A DNA stretch of 64,000 bases from an uncultured Pelagibacteraceae bacterium. GTDB taxonomy: Bacteria > Pseudomonadota > Alphaproteobacteria > Pelagibacterales > Pelagibacteraceae. The notes below the pieces were generated by a model that did no database searches, was not told where the DNA came from, and worked only from the letters and a program-made list of their open reading frames with translations. A program made the position numbers and the translations under genes. Positions 17,801 through 25,735 of this stretch are shown one piece after another; within the stretch, counting starts at the first letter, position 1; the number at the start of each line of letters is the position of its first letter. The DNA is taken from assembly GCA_902590915.1 (NCBI GenBank), contig CACIYQ010000001.1, forward strand, positions 186,001-250,000, in the 5' to 3' direction.

Positions 17801-18877
17801 ATGAAAGTTTGTATACTAGGTGCCAGCTTAACAAGTTTAACTTTAGCAAAAGCTTTAGTTAATCAAAATATATATGTAGATCTTTATTCACAAAAAAAAA
17901 TTATTTCATCAGATAATTTACGAACTATTGGTATCTCTAAAAGTAATGTTGAATTTTTTAACCATTCAATAATTAATATAGACAAAATTTCATGGAAGTT
18001 AAAAAAAATAGAAATTTTTTCTGACAATTTAAGAAAAGAAAAATTAATTAATTTTCAGAATAATAATTCTGAATTATTTTCAATTATTAAAAATCAAAAT
18101 CTTATTGAACTTTTAGAAAAAAGTTTATCAAAAAATAAATATTTCAAAAAAATTAATCTTTCAAAAAATTTGAATTTTTTTGATAGTTATAGTCTTGTTA
18201 TTAATACGGATTTTAGTAATCCAATAACAAAAAAATATTTTAGTAAAAAAATTTTAAAAGAATATAATAGTGTTGCTTACACAACACTTATCAAACATCA
18301 AAAAATTCATAATGATGTTGCAGTTCAAATTTTTACCAAAATGGGACCTTTGGCTTTTTTACCTATTTCTGAAAGAGAAACATCAATTGTTTACTCAATT
18401 AACGACTCACAATACAAAGATTATAAGAATGTTAATAACTTAATAGAGCAATACAATTATAAATATAAAATTCAAAAAATTGAAAATAGTAATTTTTTTA
18501 AATTAAAATCTCTAAGTTTGAGATCTTATTATCATAACAATATTTTAGCTTTTGGTGATTTATTGCACAGAATACATCCCCTTGCTGGACAAGGATTTAA
18601 TATGACAATACGCGATACTAAAACTCTTTTAGATATCATATTAAAAAACAATAGTTTAGGTTTACCTATAGATAGTTCAATAAATTATCAATTTGAAAAA
18701 AAAATTAAACACAAAAACTTCATATTTTCGTATGGCATAGATTTTGTTCATGAATTTTTTAATTTTGAGAGAAAAATAAATAGCAGTTTACTTAGTAGAT
18801 CAGTTCAATTTTTAGGTAAAAATTCCACTGTTAATAAATTATTTACTAGGATTGCTGACAAAGGAACTTTAATTTAA
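17801..18877 (+). CDS. UbiH/UbiF-type FAD-dependent hydroxylase
   Basis: This is a flavin monooxygenase of the ubiquinone-ring hydroxylase family. The best signature is in the C-terminal half: AFGDLLHRIHPLAGQGFNM, then TIRDTKTLLDII, matching the FAD-binding GDAAHxxHPxxGQGxNxGxxD motif. The N-terminal dinucleotide loop is degenerate (ILGASLTSLTLAKAL), lacking the usual second and third Gly. I use the ATG at 17801, which places this strand at the N-terminus. Length is about 358 residues. Which ring position it hydroxylates cannot be told. Confidence 0.85.
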   Translation: MKVCILGASLTSLTLAKALVNQNIYVDLYSQKKIISSDNLRTIGISKSNVEFFNHSIINIDKISWKLKKIEIFSDNLRKEKLINFQNNNSELFSIIKNQNLIELLEKSLSKNKYFKKINLSKNLNFFDSYSLVINTDFSNPITKKYFSKKILKEYNSVAYTTLIKHQKIHNDVAVQIFTKMGPLAFLPISERETSIVYSINDSQYKDYKNVNNLIEQYNYKYKIQKIENSNFFKLKSLSLRSYYHNNILAFGDLLHRIHPLAGQGFNMTIRDTKTLLDIILKNNSLGLPIDSSINYQFEKKIKHKNFIFSYGIDFVHEFFNFERKINSSLLSRSVQFLGKNSTVNKLFTRIADKGTLI

Positions 18878-18878
18878 T

Positions 18879-19523
18879 CTACTGAATGGTTGTATTGTCA
18901 TATAAATCAAATGTGTAGGTGCTTAAAATTTCAGCTATTTTATTTTTCCGAATATCTAAATTTTTTGCCTCTAGCAACACTTGCTTTTCTTCTAATGAAA
19001 AAGGTGATGCCATAGCTAGAGCATTTATTGTTTCATCAAGGCTTTGTTTCTCTAATGCCTTCCAGTTGATTATAAAACCTCTTTTCTTAAATAATGATTT
19101 TAAATCTTTAAAAATTAATTCCAGATCAGAAAATTTTAGATCTTCTTTTTCACTTTTCAAATCCTGAAAAAAATTCTCATAATTAACATTCAAAATTCTA
19201 TATTTTTTTTCAGTATTTAGTTCTTCAATATTTTTAAATCTTATTATTCCTTTTAACTCGATAAGATAGCGACCATCTTCGGTTTCTCTAAAACTTGTTA
19301 TTTTTCCCAAACATCCAATCTCATGAAGTTCTGGCACATTATCACTATTTAGGGAATTTTTAGGTTGTATCATCCCAATTACTTTATTTGATTTCATACT
19401 ATCATTGATCATGTCAATATACCGAGGTTCAAATATATTTAATGGAACAGAAGCTTTAGGAAAAATTATAAAATTGCTCAGAGGAAATACTGGTATTTGA
19501 TTTGGAAGATCTTCTTTTTTCAT
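18879..19523 (-). CDS. LON substrate-binding domain protein
   Basis: The 214-residue protein consists of a LON N-terminal (PUA-like) domain without the Lon ATPase or protease. It begins with IPVFPLSNFIIFPKASVPLNIFEPRYIDM, and later has the family IGCLGKITSFRETEDGRYLIELKGIIRF. Such single-domain proteins are widespread in alphaproteobacteria, often near a thioredoxin-like gene that is missing here. The role is unknown. It converges with the UbiH-like gene, one base apart. Confidence 0.87.
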   Translation of the reverse strand: MKKEDLPNQIPVFPLSNFIIFPKASVPLNIFEPRYIDMINDSMKSNKVIGMIQPKNSLNSDNVPELHEIGCLGKITSFRETEDGRYLIELKGIIRFKNIEELNTEKKYRILNVNYENFFQDLKSEKEDLKFSDLELIFKDLKSLFKKRGFIINWKALEKQSLDETINALAMASPFSLEEKQVLLEAKNLDIRKNKIAEILSTYTFDLYDNTTIQ

Positions 19524-19603
19524 TTTTTTAATAAATATAACACATATGTTATTATTTTGTATTGATTGAATTAAAAAAACCGTCTAACTATATCAATAAT
19601 TAT

Positions 19604-19644
19604 GCGGGTATAGCTCAGTGGTAGAGCGTCTCGTTGCCAACGAG
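19604..19644 (+). pseudogene. 5'-half copy of tRNA-Gly(GCC)
   Basis: These 41 bases match the first 41 bases of the intact tRNA-Gly at 21250 with one difference, T for C at base 6 of the acceptor stem. The D arm and the anticodon arm with the GCC anticodon are complete. After CGAG the sequence diverges at once: no T arm, acceptor 3' strand or CCA can be found. It cannot make a tRNA. It is best read as one end of a duplication or integration event at tRNA-Gly. Confidence 0.85.
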
Positions 19645-19697
19645 GTAGTCCTTAGTTTTTTATCCTTGCTAATCTTAGTCTTTCTCAACGTCTAGTT

Positions 19698-19720
19698 AAT
19701 CTCGACACACTCATGACACA
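19698..19720 (+). repeat. Left 23-bp direct repeat of the tRNA-Gly cassette
   Basis: The sequence begins AATCTCGACA and ends GACACA. It matches 21152-21174 at 21 of 23 positions, in the same orientation. It lies 53 bp after the tRNA fragment and before the cargo gene. A further CGACACA follows at 19724-19730. It could be an ancestral attachment or integrase arm site. Confidence 0.6.
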
Positions 19721-19836
19721 CTTCGACACAGAAAAGAAAAACTATGGTGAGTGGCATAAAATAAAATTGTAATTAAACTGTTACAAATTTTTCATCTTGT
19801 TTTGATAGCTTTCCATTAACCAAAAAGGAATATATA

Positions 19837-21087
19837 ATGATAAAATTTATCTTAGCAGGCCTTCTGGCCTCAACCGCATTTGTTAGCACAGTAAATGCAG
19901 ACTTTAAAGAAATTGGGAAATTTGGAACACCAGCAAATAACCCTAGTGCAGAAGAAACATCAGCAGAAATAATTGCGGCAACAGCAGATGGCATGAAACT
20001 GGTATATAGCGATAGCCCTGCAAACGCATTAGGCATGATTGATATTACTGATCCAGCAAATCCGAAACCATTAGGCCACATGCATTTAGGTGGTGAACCA
20101 ACTAGTGTTGCAATCAAAAATGGACAAGCATTTGTAGGTATTAATACTTCTCCAAACTATGTAGAGCCAAGTGGTCACTTATTAATTGTTGATCTTGACT
20201 CAGGAAAAGAAGTTACAAAAGTAGAACTAGGTGGACAACCAGACTCGGTTGCAGTTAGTCCAGATGGAACTTTTGTAGCAATAGCTATTGAAAATGAACG
20301 TAACGAAGATATCAACGATGAAAAAATTCCACAACTTCCTGGGGGTTTTGTGGCAATTGTTAATTTAGCAGATAACAGTGTTACTAAAGCGGACTTAGTT
20401 GGTTTTTCAACTATTGCTCCTAACGATCCAGAGCCTGAGTTTGTTGATATCAATAATTTAGGTGAAATAGTTGTTACTATCCAAGAGAATAACTGGATGG
20501 CGGTTATTGATCGAAGTGGAAAAGTAATTTCAGAGTTTGATGCAGGACTAGTAACATTAGAAGGTGTTGATAATAAAAAAGATGGTGAACTAAAGATGGT
20601 TGATACCATTGAGAATGTTCGTAGAGAACCAGACGCAGTTAAGTGGATTGACAATGATCATTTTGCAACTGCAAATGAAGGTGACTATAAACATGAAGCA
20701 CCGGGTCAAGCAAAACGTGGTGGTAGTCGTGGATGGACAATCTTTAATAAAAATGGTTCGGTGGTATACGAGTCAGGTTCGTCATATGAAAGAGCACTCG
20801 CTTCAGCAGGTTACTGGCCAGAAAAACGTGCAGAGAAAAAAGGTGTAGAACCAGAGTCAGTTGAAGTAGCAATGTATGGTGATACACGTTATATCTTTGT
20901 TGGTGCTGAAAGAGCAAATGCTATCGGTGTTTATAAAGCAAATGATTTAACAAACCCAGAATTAGTTACTATATTACCAACAGGGATTGGACCAGAAGGT
21001 TTAGTTGCTATTCCACAACGTAACTTATTTATAAGTGCTAACGAAAAGGACTTAGAGAAATCAGTTACAATTTATAGCTTAGATTAA
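19837..21087 (+). CDS. Periplasmic beta-propeller protein (choice-of-anchor I / LVIVD-like)
   Basis: The 416-residue protein has a signal peptide (MIKFILAGLLASTAFVSTVNAD). Repeated propeller blades follow, with strands such as LGMIDITDPANPKPLG, GHLLIVDLDSGKEV, SVAVSPDGTFVAIAIEN and RYIFVGAERANAIGVY. The pattern resembles secreted proteins labelled choice-of-anchor I, some annotated as alkaline phosphatase. I see no phosphatase catalytic motif and do not assign an activity. It has a good Shine-Dalgarno, is followed by two hairpins, and is visibly less AT-rich than its neighbours. It is the only gene of the tRNA-Gly cassette, which suggests transfer. Confidence 0.78.
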   Translation: MIKFILAGLLASTAFVSTVNADFKEIGKFGTPANNPSAEETSAEIIAATADGMKLVYSDSPANALGMIDITDPANPKPLGHMHLGGEPTSVAIKNGQAFVGINTSPNYVEPSGHLLIVDLDSGKEVTKVELGGQPDSVAVSPDGTFVAIAIENERNEDINDEKIPQLPGGFVAIVNLADNSVTKADLVGFSTIAPNDPEPEFVDINNLGEIVVTIQENNWMAVIDRSGKVISEFDAGLVTLEGVDNKKDGELKMVDTIENVRREPDAVKWIDNDHFATANEGDYKHEAPGQAKRGGSRGWTIFNKNGSVVYESGSSYERALASAGYWPEKRAEKKGVEPESVEVAMYGDTRYIFVGAERANAIGVYKANDLTNPELVTILPTGIGPEGLVAIPQRNLFISANEKDLEKSVTIYSLD

Positions 21088-21103
21088 TAACTAAATTTAG
21101 CTT

Positions 21104-21123
21104 GTGGGGGCGGTAGCCCCCAC
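21104..21123 (+). terminator. GC-rich hairpin after the propeller gene
   Basis: A perfect 8-bp stem, GTGGGGGC with GCCCCCAC, closes a GGTA tetraloop 16 bp after the gene stop. There is no T-run immediately after it. A second AT-rich hairpin (AAACTTT with AAAGTTT, 21127-21145) follows. The GC-rich stem stands out strongly in this AT-rich DNA and probably ends or protects the propeller transcript. Confidence 0.7.
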
Positions 21124-21151
21124 CATAAACTTTCATATAAAGTTTTGAAAA

Positions 21152-21174
21152 AATCTCGACATACTCACGACACA
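21152..21174 (+). repeat. Right 23-bp direct repeat of the tRNA-Gly cassette
   Basis: This is the partner of 19698-19720 with two mismatches in 23 bases. It lies after the terminator hairpins of the propeller gene and 75 bp before the intact tRNA-Gly. The pair encloses about 1.43 kb containing only the cargo gene. Confidence 0.6.
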
Positions 21175-21207
21175 GTTGGTGATAAATTTTACTAATTTAA
21201 CTAATAC

Positions 21208-21236
21208 TTGCATTTCTAAAAACCGCTATCTATAAT
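21208..21236 (+). promoter_or_regulatory. Sigma-70 type promoter of tRNA-Gly
   Basis: A TTGCAT -35 element (21208-21213), a 17-bp spacer and a perfect TATAAT -10 element (21231-21236) lie 13 bp before the tRNA 5' end. Spacing and match are close to ideal for a stable-RNA promoter. The left half-copy has only a weaker candidate (TTGAAT, 17 bp, TATATC). This supports the right tRNA as the expressed copy. Confidence 0.7.
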
Positions 21237-21249
21237 GGTTTTTTAATAA

Positions 21250-21324
21250 GCGGGCATAGCTCAGTGGTAGAGCGTCTCGTTGCCAACGAGAAGGTCGAGG
21301 GTTCGACCCCCTTTGCCCGCTCCA
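21250..21324 (+). tRNA. tRNA-Gly (anticodon GCC)
   Basis: The cloverleaf is complete. Acceptor GCGGGCA pairs with TGCCCGC, the D stem is GCTC/GAGC, and the anticodon stem is TCTCG/CGAGA with loop TTGCCAA. The T arm is GAGGG/CCCTT with TTCGACC. The CCA end is encoded. The anticodon GCC reads GGC and GGU. It lies 8 bp before an FkbM methyltransferase gene and has its own promoter. Confidence 0.97.
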
Positions 21325-21331
21325 ATTAAAA

Positions 21332-22240
21332 GTGATCAAATCAAAATTTATAACTTCTATATTTCAAAAATTTTTAATAAATAGGGATATAAGGAAATTT
21401 AAAAAAAGTTTAATTTATTATTTTTTATTCAGAGCAATAAGAAATTTCTTATCAAAAAACATAATCTTAAATATCTATAATTTTAAAGTTTATGGAAGCA
21501 CGAATATAAATAAGACTTCGTATTTTTTACTCAAAAAATGTGAATTTGGAGACTATCATGAACTTAATACCATAAAAAAAATTTCTGATAATGATAAAGT
21601 TTTATTTTTAGATTGCGGATGCAATTATGGATTTTACTCATTATATGTAGCATCACTTTCGAGTGAAAATCAAATTATTTCAGTCGAAGCATCCAAAAAA
21701 ACACTTGAAGAATTAAACAAAAATCTGAATTTGAATAATTTTTCAAATATTTATTTTTATAATAACGCAATTTCTGACACAGATGAAAAAATTATTAATT
21801 TTAATGAAAGTGAAAAAGATTGGGAAAGTTCCATCACACATCAAAATTATAATTCAAATGAATCAAGCATTGTCTATTCAATTAAAATTGATACGCTTGT
21901 TCAAGATTATGAATTAGAAAAATATAAAATTATTATTAAATTAGATATTGAGGGAAATGAAATGAGAGGAATTCATGGTTCACTAGATTTGATTGAAAAA
22001 TCTTCTCCGCTAATAATAATAGAGTTTTCTAAGTATATTTTTAGTAAAAAGGACAATATTGAATATTTTAAAAACTTTTTAGATAGATATGATTATTCCA
22101 TTTATGATACAAATAATAAAAAAAAAAGTTTAGATAATATTTTGATTAAATTAGATAATTTAAAAAAAAGACACCAAACAATCGGAAATTTTTATTTAAT
22201 TAAAAATTCATCTAAAATTTTAGAGGAATTTCTCTCATAA
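21332..22240 (+). CDS. FkbM family methyltransferase
   Basis: The 302-residue protein has an FkbM-type SAM-dependent methyltransferase domain in its second two-thirds. Motif I is VLFLDCGCNYGFYSLYVASL, followed by IISVEASKKTLEELNKN, then IIIKLDIEGNEMRGIHG and PLIIIEFSK. FkbM enzymes often methylate sugars or glycans at the cell surface. The only usable start is a GTG 8 bp after the tRNA CCA. The gene is extremely AT-rich and overlaps phhB by one base. Its position beside the tRNA-Gly scar suggests it is also accessory. Confidence 0.85.
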   Translation: MIKSKFITSIFQKFLINRDIRKFKKSLIYYFLFRAIRNFLSKNIILNIYNFKVYGSTNINKTSYFLLKKCEFGDYHELNTIKKISDNDKVLFLDCGCNYGFYSLYVASLSSENQIISVEASKKTLEELNKNLNLNNFSNIYFYNNAISDTDEKIINFNESEKDWESSITHQNYNSNESSIVYSIKIDTLVQDYELEKYKIIIKLDIEGNEMRGIHGSLDLIEKSSPLIIIEFSKYIFSKKDNIEYFKNFLDRYDYSIYDTNNKKKSLDNILIKLDNLKKRHQTIGNFYLIKNSSKILEEFLS

Positions 22241-22584
22241 TGAGTGATTTGACTGAAAAAAAATGTATGCCCTGTGAAGGTGGTGTTTTACCTTTTGATA
22301 CATCTGAAATTCATAAATATCAGAAGAAAGTAGACGGATGGGACATTATAAAGGGTGAAGAAGAAGTTTTTTTCTTATTGAAAAAATTTAAATTTGATAA
22401 TTTTTTAAAAAGTCAAGAATTTGTCAATGAAGTAGGCAAGATATCTGAAGAGGAGGGACATCACCCGGATATTTCATTTGGTTGGGGTTACGCTGAAATA
22501 AAAGTTACTACCCACGCTATAAAAGGTCTTTCTGAAAATGATTTTATTTTGGCTGCAAAGATAGATAAAATAACTAATGTTTAA
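22240..22584 (+). CDS. phhB: 4a-hydroxytetrahydrobiopterin (pterin-4a-carbinolamine) dehydratase
   Basis: This small enzyme regenerates oxidised pterin cofactor by dehydrating 4a-carbinolamine. The 114-residue protein has the active-site EEEGHHPDISFGWGYAEIKVTTH segment with the His pair and downstream His, and an N-terminal KVDGWDII. It starts on the last base of the FkbM stop codon and converges with purH (11-bp overlap). No pterin-dependent hydroxylase is visible in the window. Confidence 0.93.
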   Translation: MSDLTEKKCMPCEGGVLPFDTSEIHKYQKKVDGWDIIKGEEEVFFLLKKFKFDNFLKSQEFVNEVGKISEEEGHHPDISFGWGYAEIKVTTHAIKGLSENDFILAAKIDKITNV

Positions 22585-24106
22585 AGTGTCTAGTTCTAGA
22601 AAATACTAAAACAGTATCAGTCTCATTAGCAAATTTAATAATGTCTTTATCTCTTATTGATCCTGAAGGCTGTACTACAGCTTGAACACCCGATTGTACT
22701 AATTTCTCTATACCATCAACAAATGGAAAAAATGCATCTGATGCAGCAACTAAACTCTCATTCGAATTTGTAAATTTTTTCATTTTGTTTATTGCTATTT
22801 TGCAGCTATCTAGCCGACTTGGTTGTCCAGAACCAATACCAGCTGTTGTCTCATCAGAAGCAAGAACAATCGCATTAGATTTAACGTTTCGGCAAATATT
22901 AAATGCAAAAATTAGATTTTTCATTTCTTTTGAGGTTGGTTTTCGTTTTGATACAATTTTAAAATCTTTAGTATTAAATTTTTTAAGGTCCTCTGACTGA
23001 ATTAATACCTCATTATTTACCGATACATGTTTTAAACTATCATTAAACTTATAATTTGAAGCGTCTATTAGTCTTAAATTTTTCTTTTTCTTTAATATTT
23101 TTAAGGCGTTGGTGTCAAAGCTATTAGCAATAATTACTTCAAGAAATAACTTACTCAATTCAAGAGCTAAAATTTTGGTTATTTTAAAGTTACAAGAAAC
23201 TATACCTCCAAAAGCACTGACAGGATCACATGCAAAAGCAGATTTATAGCTTTCAAGATGGTTTTTTTTAATTGAAACACCACAAGGATTTGCATGTTTA
23301 ATAATTACTGTTCCAGTATTTTTAGGTAGTGATTTTGAAATTGTTAATGCTGCAAAGATATCATTATAATTATTATAACTAAGCTGCTTTCCGTGGATTT
23401 GTTTTATATCCATTTCAGATTTTCTTGAATAAATCGCACTTTCTTGGTGAGGATTTTCACCATACCTGAGTGTTTCAAGTAAGTTTCCATGCAACACTTT
23501 TTTTTTGGGAAAGTTTGTATTTGTTATTTTATTAAAATAATCTGAAATTACAGAGTCGTAATAAGCTGTTTCAGTAAAAGCAATTCTTGATAGTTTCTTT
23601 CTAAATTCTAAAGAGGTAGATCCTTTAAATTTATTTAGTTCAACTATTAATTCATCGTACTGTTCTGATGAAGTAATTACAGTTACATCCTTGTAATTTT
23701 TGGCAGCAGATCTGACCATGGTGGGACCTCCAACATCAATATTTTCAATTATTTTGCTATGATTGTTGGTATTTTTTAACGTGTTCTCGAACGGATAAAA
23801 ATTTACGATAACCAAATCTATATTTTCAAAATTATTCACTCTCAAGTCTTTTAAGTGTAATTTACTATCTCTTCTGTTTAAAATTCCTGCATGAATTTTA
23901 GGGTGAAGAGTTTTTACTCTTCCTTCTAAAATTTCTGGTGAATTGGTAAATTCCGAGACCTCAATGCAATTAAATTTTAATTTTTTAATCGCCTTAAAAG
24001 TGCCACCAGAACTTATTATTTTTACTTTATTTCTTTTTAGTACATTTAAAAGAGGTTTTAGCTTTCTTTTATCTGAAACAGAAATCAGAGCTGTTTTTAT
24101 TTTCAT
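22574..24106 (-). CDS. purH: Bifunctional AICAR formyltransferase / IMP cyclohydrolase
   Basis: PurH performs the last two steps of IMP synthesis. The 510-residue protein starts with the MGS-like domain, ALISVSDKRKL and SSGGTFKAIK. It contains GRVKTLHPKIHAGIL and, in the formyltransferase half, the catalytic KHANPCG. The C-terminal GIGSGQPSRLDS and DAFFPFVDGIE segments are present. It lies downstream of the heparinase-like gene with a one-base contact. It also consumes the AICAR released by HisF. Confidence 0.97.
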   Translation of the reverse strand: MKIKTALISVSDKRKLKPLLNVLKRNKVKIISSGGTFKAIKKLKFNCIEVSEFTNSPEILEGRVKTLHPKIHAGILNRRDSKLHLKDLRVNNFENIDLVIVNFYPFENTLKNTNNHSKIIENIDVGGPTMVRSAAKNYKDVTVITSSEQYDELIVELNKFKGSTSLEFRKKLSRIAFTETAYYDSVISDYFNKITNTNFPKKKVLHGNLLETLRYGENPHQESAIYSRKSEMDIKQIHGKQLSYNNYNDIFAALTISKSLPKNTGTVIIKHANPCGVSIKKNHLESYKSAFACDPVSAFGGIVSCNFKITKILALELSKLFLEVIIANSFDTNALKILKKKKNLRLIDASNYKFNDSLKHVSVNNEVLIQSEDLKKFNTKDFKIVSKRKPTSKEMKNLIFAFNICRNVKSNAIVLASDETTAGIGSGQPSRLDSCKIAINKMKKFTNSNESLVAASDAFFPFVDGIEKLVQSGVQAVVQPSGSIRDKDIIKFANETDTVLVFSRTRHFKH

Positions 24107-25731
24107 TATAATTTAATTATTTCCCATTTTATAAATTGCTCATTTTCCTTGTTCATTCCAGAAATAAAAATATTTTGATTATCTTTGTATGAATTTTTAT
24201 GACCGAAATACAGGCTATTATCAATACTTATATCAAAATTTTCACAACTGAATCTCCAACCTTCATCCTCTAATTCAATAAGTATAGATTTATTGTCTTG
24301 AGTTTTCATCACTTTAGAATTTGGATCAAGATGAAATCTAATATCAAATTTTATCTCTTTATTAGGATTTTTTCTAAATATTTTATCAGATCCAATAAAT
24401 TTATTTTGTTCTGGATAAAATTCAATTTCTCTCTCATGAATTGTTCCAAATTTTTGTAAATATCCATCATGTGAACCAGAAATTTTCCAATAATTTTTTT
24501 CATTTACAATATTCTTTTTTGAAACCTTAAGTCCTTTTTCAACCAAAATTTTATCATTCATTTTTTTGGAAGAGCATGAAGAAAAATCTTCGATGATTAA
24601 GGTACTATGAAGGGCGGTGCTTTTAGAGATCTTATTAAGTTTATTATTTTTGTTCGAGAAATATCCTGCATTAGTTATTAGTCTTTTATGATTTGAAAAT
24701 ATTTCAAAAGATAGGGCACCGTATTGATAATCCATAGAAAAATTTTTGCTTGGACTTGAACCGATATCCATTGCTAGAATAATTTTTTTATTTTTCAGAA
24801 CGGCGTATCCAGCAAGTTCGTTCACTTCATTTTTAAAAGTATAACTAAATCTTTTTAAGTATTGATCAAAATCCTTATTTTCTGAATGATAATTACCATT
24901 AAAGAAAATGTCGGTTCCAATATTTTTCCAGATAAATGCATAGCTTGACCCTAAATAAAATATTGTTTCATCTATATATTCTGGAATGACATTTTGAGAT
25001 TCTTTAAACCACTCTCTTATGATGATAAAATATTTTAGATAAAAAATTAATTGTTTAATATTTCTCGATTTTGTAAATCCCTGATTGTCAATTGAGGATT
25101 TAATTATATTTTTTAAAATACCCAATCCGCTTTCAAGATAGTTTTTTTCACTTTTATAAGCTAAGCCAGCTAAAATTATTGCAGAACAACCAATTAATTT
25201 ATTTTCCAATGTATTTGAGGATCCAATTTCACTTAGTAAATGATTAGCTTGTTTTTGAATCATGTGATCGAACATTAAGCGATATTCTTTGTCACTGTCT
25301 TGATAGGTAAGCTGGTGATTGGATAGCCATGCAATTATTCTTTTAGCAGTTAAATCAAATTCCCAACTATCTTTGTTGTATTTATCATTCCTATTTACCC
25401 AATTTTTAATGACTGACTGTGTGGTTTCTTTTGAAGATTTTAAATCAAGACTGAAAAACCAAAAAAAATTATTTAATTTTTCAAAGTCTTTTTTGCTCAT
25501 TTTGTTTTGCCAAATAGACTCAACAGTAAAATCTTCTATTCGATATTTTTTATTTTGATATTTTATAATTGAAGAGAGAAGGTGGGGACTTGGCTTGTAT
25601 TGAAAATAATTGTCGAAAGTTTTCGAAATTTTTTTTTCGTAAAAATTAGAATTTTGATAAATTTTTTTAAAATTATCTTTTAAACCAAAATAAAATTGGC
25701 CCAAAAAACCAAAGGAATTTGCATTAATCAT
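24106..25731 (-). CDS. Heparinase II/III family protein
   Basis: The 541-residue protein has an N-terminal alpha-helical (alpha/alpha toroid) part to about residue 300 and a C-terminal beta-sandwich. The core of the latter, SFEIFSNHKRLITNAGYFS and STALHSTLIIED, matches the heparinase II/III-like domain. In alphaproteobacteria this gene commonly sits directly before purH, often next to rsmB; rsmB is not present here. No signal peptide is obvious. The substrate is unknown, and a role in glycan or peptidoglycan turnover is only inference. Confidence 0.85.
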   Translation of the reverse strand: MINANSFGFLGQFYFGLKDNFKKIYQNSNFYEKKISKTFDNYFQYKPSPHLLSSIIKYQNKKYRIEDFTVESIWQNKMSKKDFEKLNNFFWFFSLDLKSSKETTQSVIKNWVNRNDKYNKDSWEFDLTAKRIIAWLSNHQLTYQDSDKEYRLMFDHMIQKQANHLLSEIGSSNTLENKLIGCSAIILAGLAYKSEKNYLESGLGILKNIIKSSIDNQGFTKSRNIKQLIFYLKYFIIIREWFKESQNVIPEYIDETIFYLGSSYAFIWKNIGTDIFFNGNYHSENKDFDQYLKRFSYTFKNEVNELAGYAVLKNKKIILAMDIGSSPSKNFSMDYQYGALSFEIFSNHKRLITNAGYFSNKNNKLNKISKSTALHSTLIIEDFSSCSSKKMNDKILVEKGLKVSKKNIVNEKNYWKISGSHDGYLQKFGTIHEREIEFYPEQNKFIGSDKIFRKNPNKEIKFDIRFHLDPNSKVMKTQDNKSILIELEDEGWRFSCENFDISIDNSLYFGHKNSYKDNQNIFISGMNKENEQFIKWEIIKL

Positions 25732-25735
25732 TAAC

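Larger units (their letters stand above)
19524..19836. other. Intergenic stretch with the left tRNA fragment and left repeat
   Basis: This 313-bp stretch has no intact gene. It contains a 41-nt 5' half-copy of tRNA-Gly, a 23-bp repeat at 19698-19720, and a good ribosome-binding site (AAAAAGGA) just before the propeller gene. From 19656 to about 19770 one plus-strand frame stays open for roughly 38 codons and ends HFDTEKKNYGEWHKIKL. It has no start codon and I cannot assign it; a gene remnant is possible. Confidence 0.6.
19604..21324. mobile_element. Putative integration scar or cassette at tRNA-Gly(GCC)
   Basis: The segment is bounded by a 5'-half tRNA-Gly copy on the left and the intact tRNA-Gly on the right. 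It holds one cargo gene (the periplasmic propeller) flanked by two 23-bp imperfect direct repeats at 19698-19720 and 21152-21174. tRNA genes are common attachment sites for tyrosine integrases, and partial tRNA copies mark such insertions. No integrase gene remains, so mobility is inferred from the duplication only. Simple tandem duplication of the tRNA region with later insertion is an alternative. Confidence 0.55.

Noticed and set aside
19656-19770. Open frame ending HFDTEKKNYGEWHKIKL after the tRNA fragment, possibly an integrase tail
   Set aside because: It has no start codon and no recognisable integrase active-site residues, and the frame is short. I mention it in the intergenic entry but do not call a gene.
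20175-20654. 159-codon open frame on the minus strand inside the propeller gene
   Set aside because: It is antisense to a clear signal-peptide protein, is low in plausible domains and has no ribosome-binding site. It is a shadow of the less AT-rich real gene.
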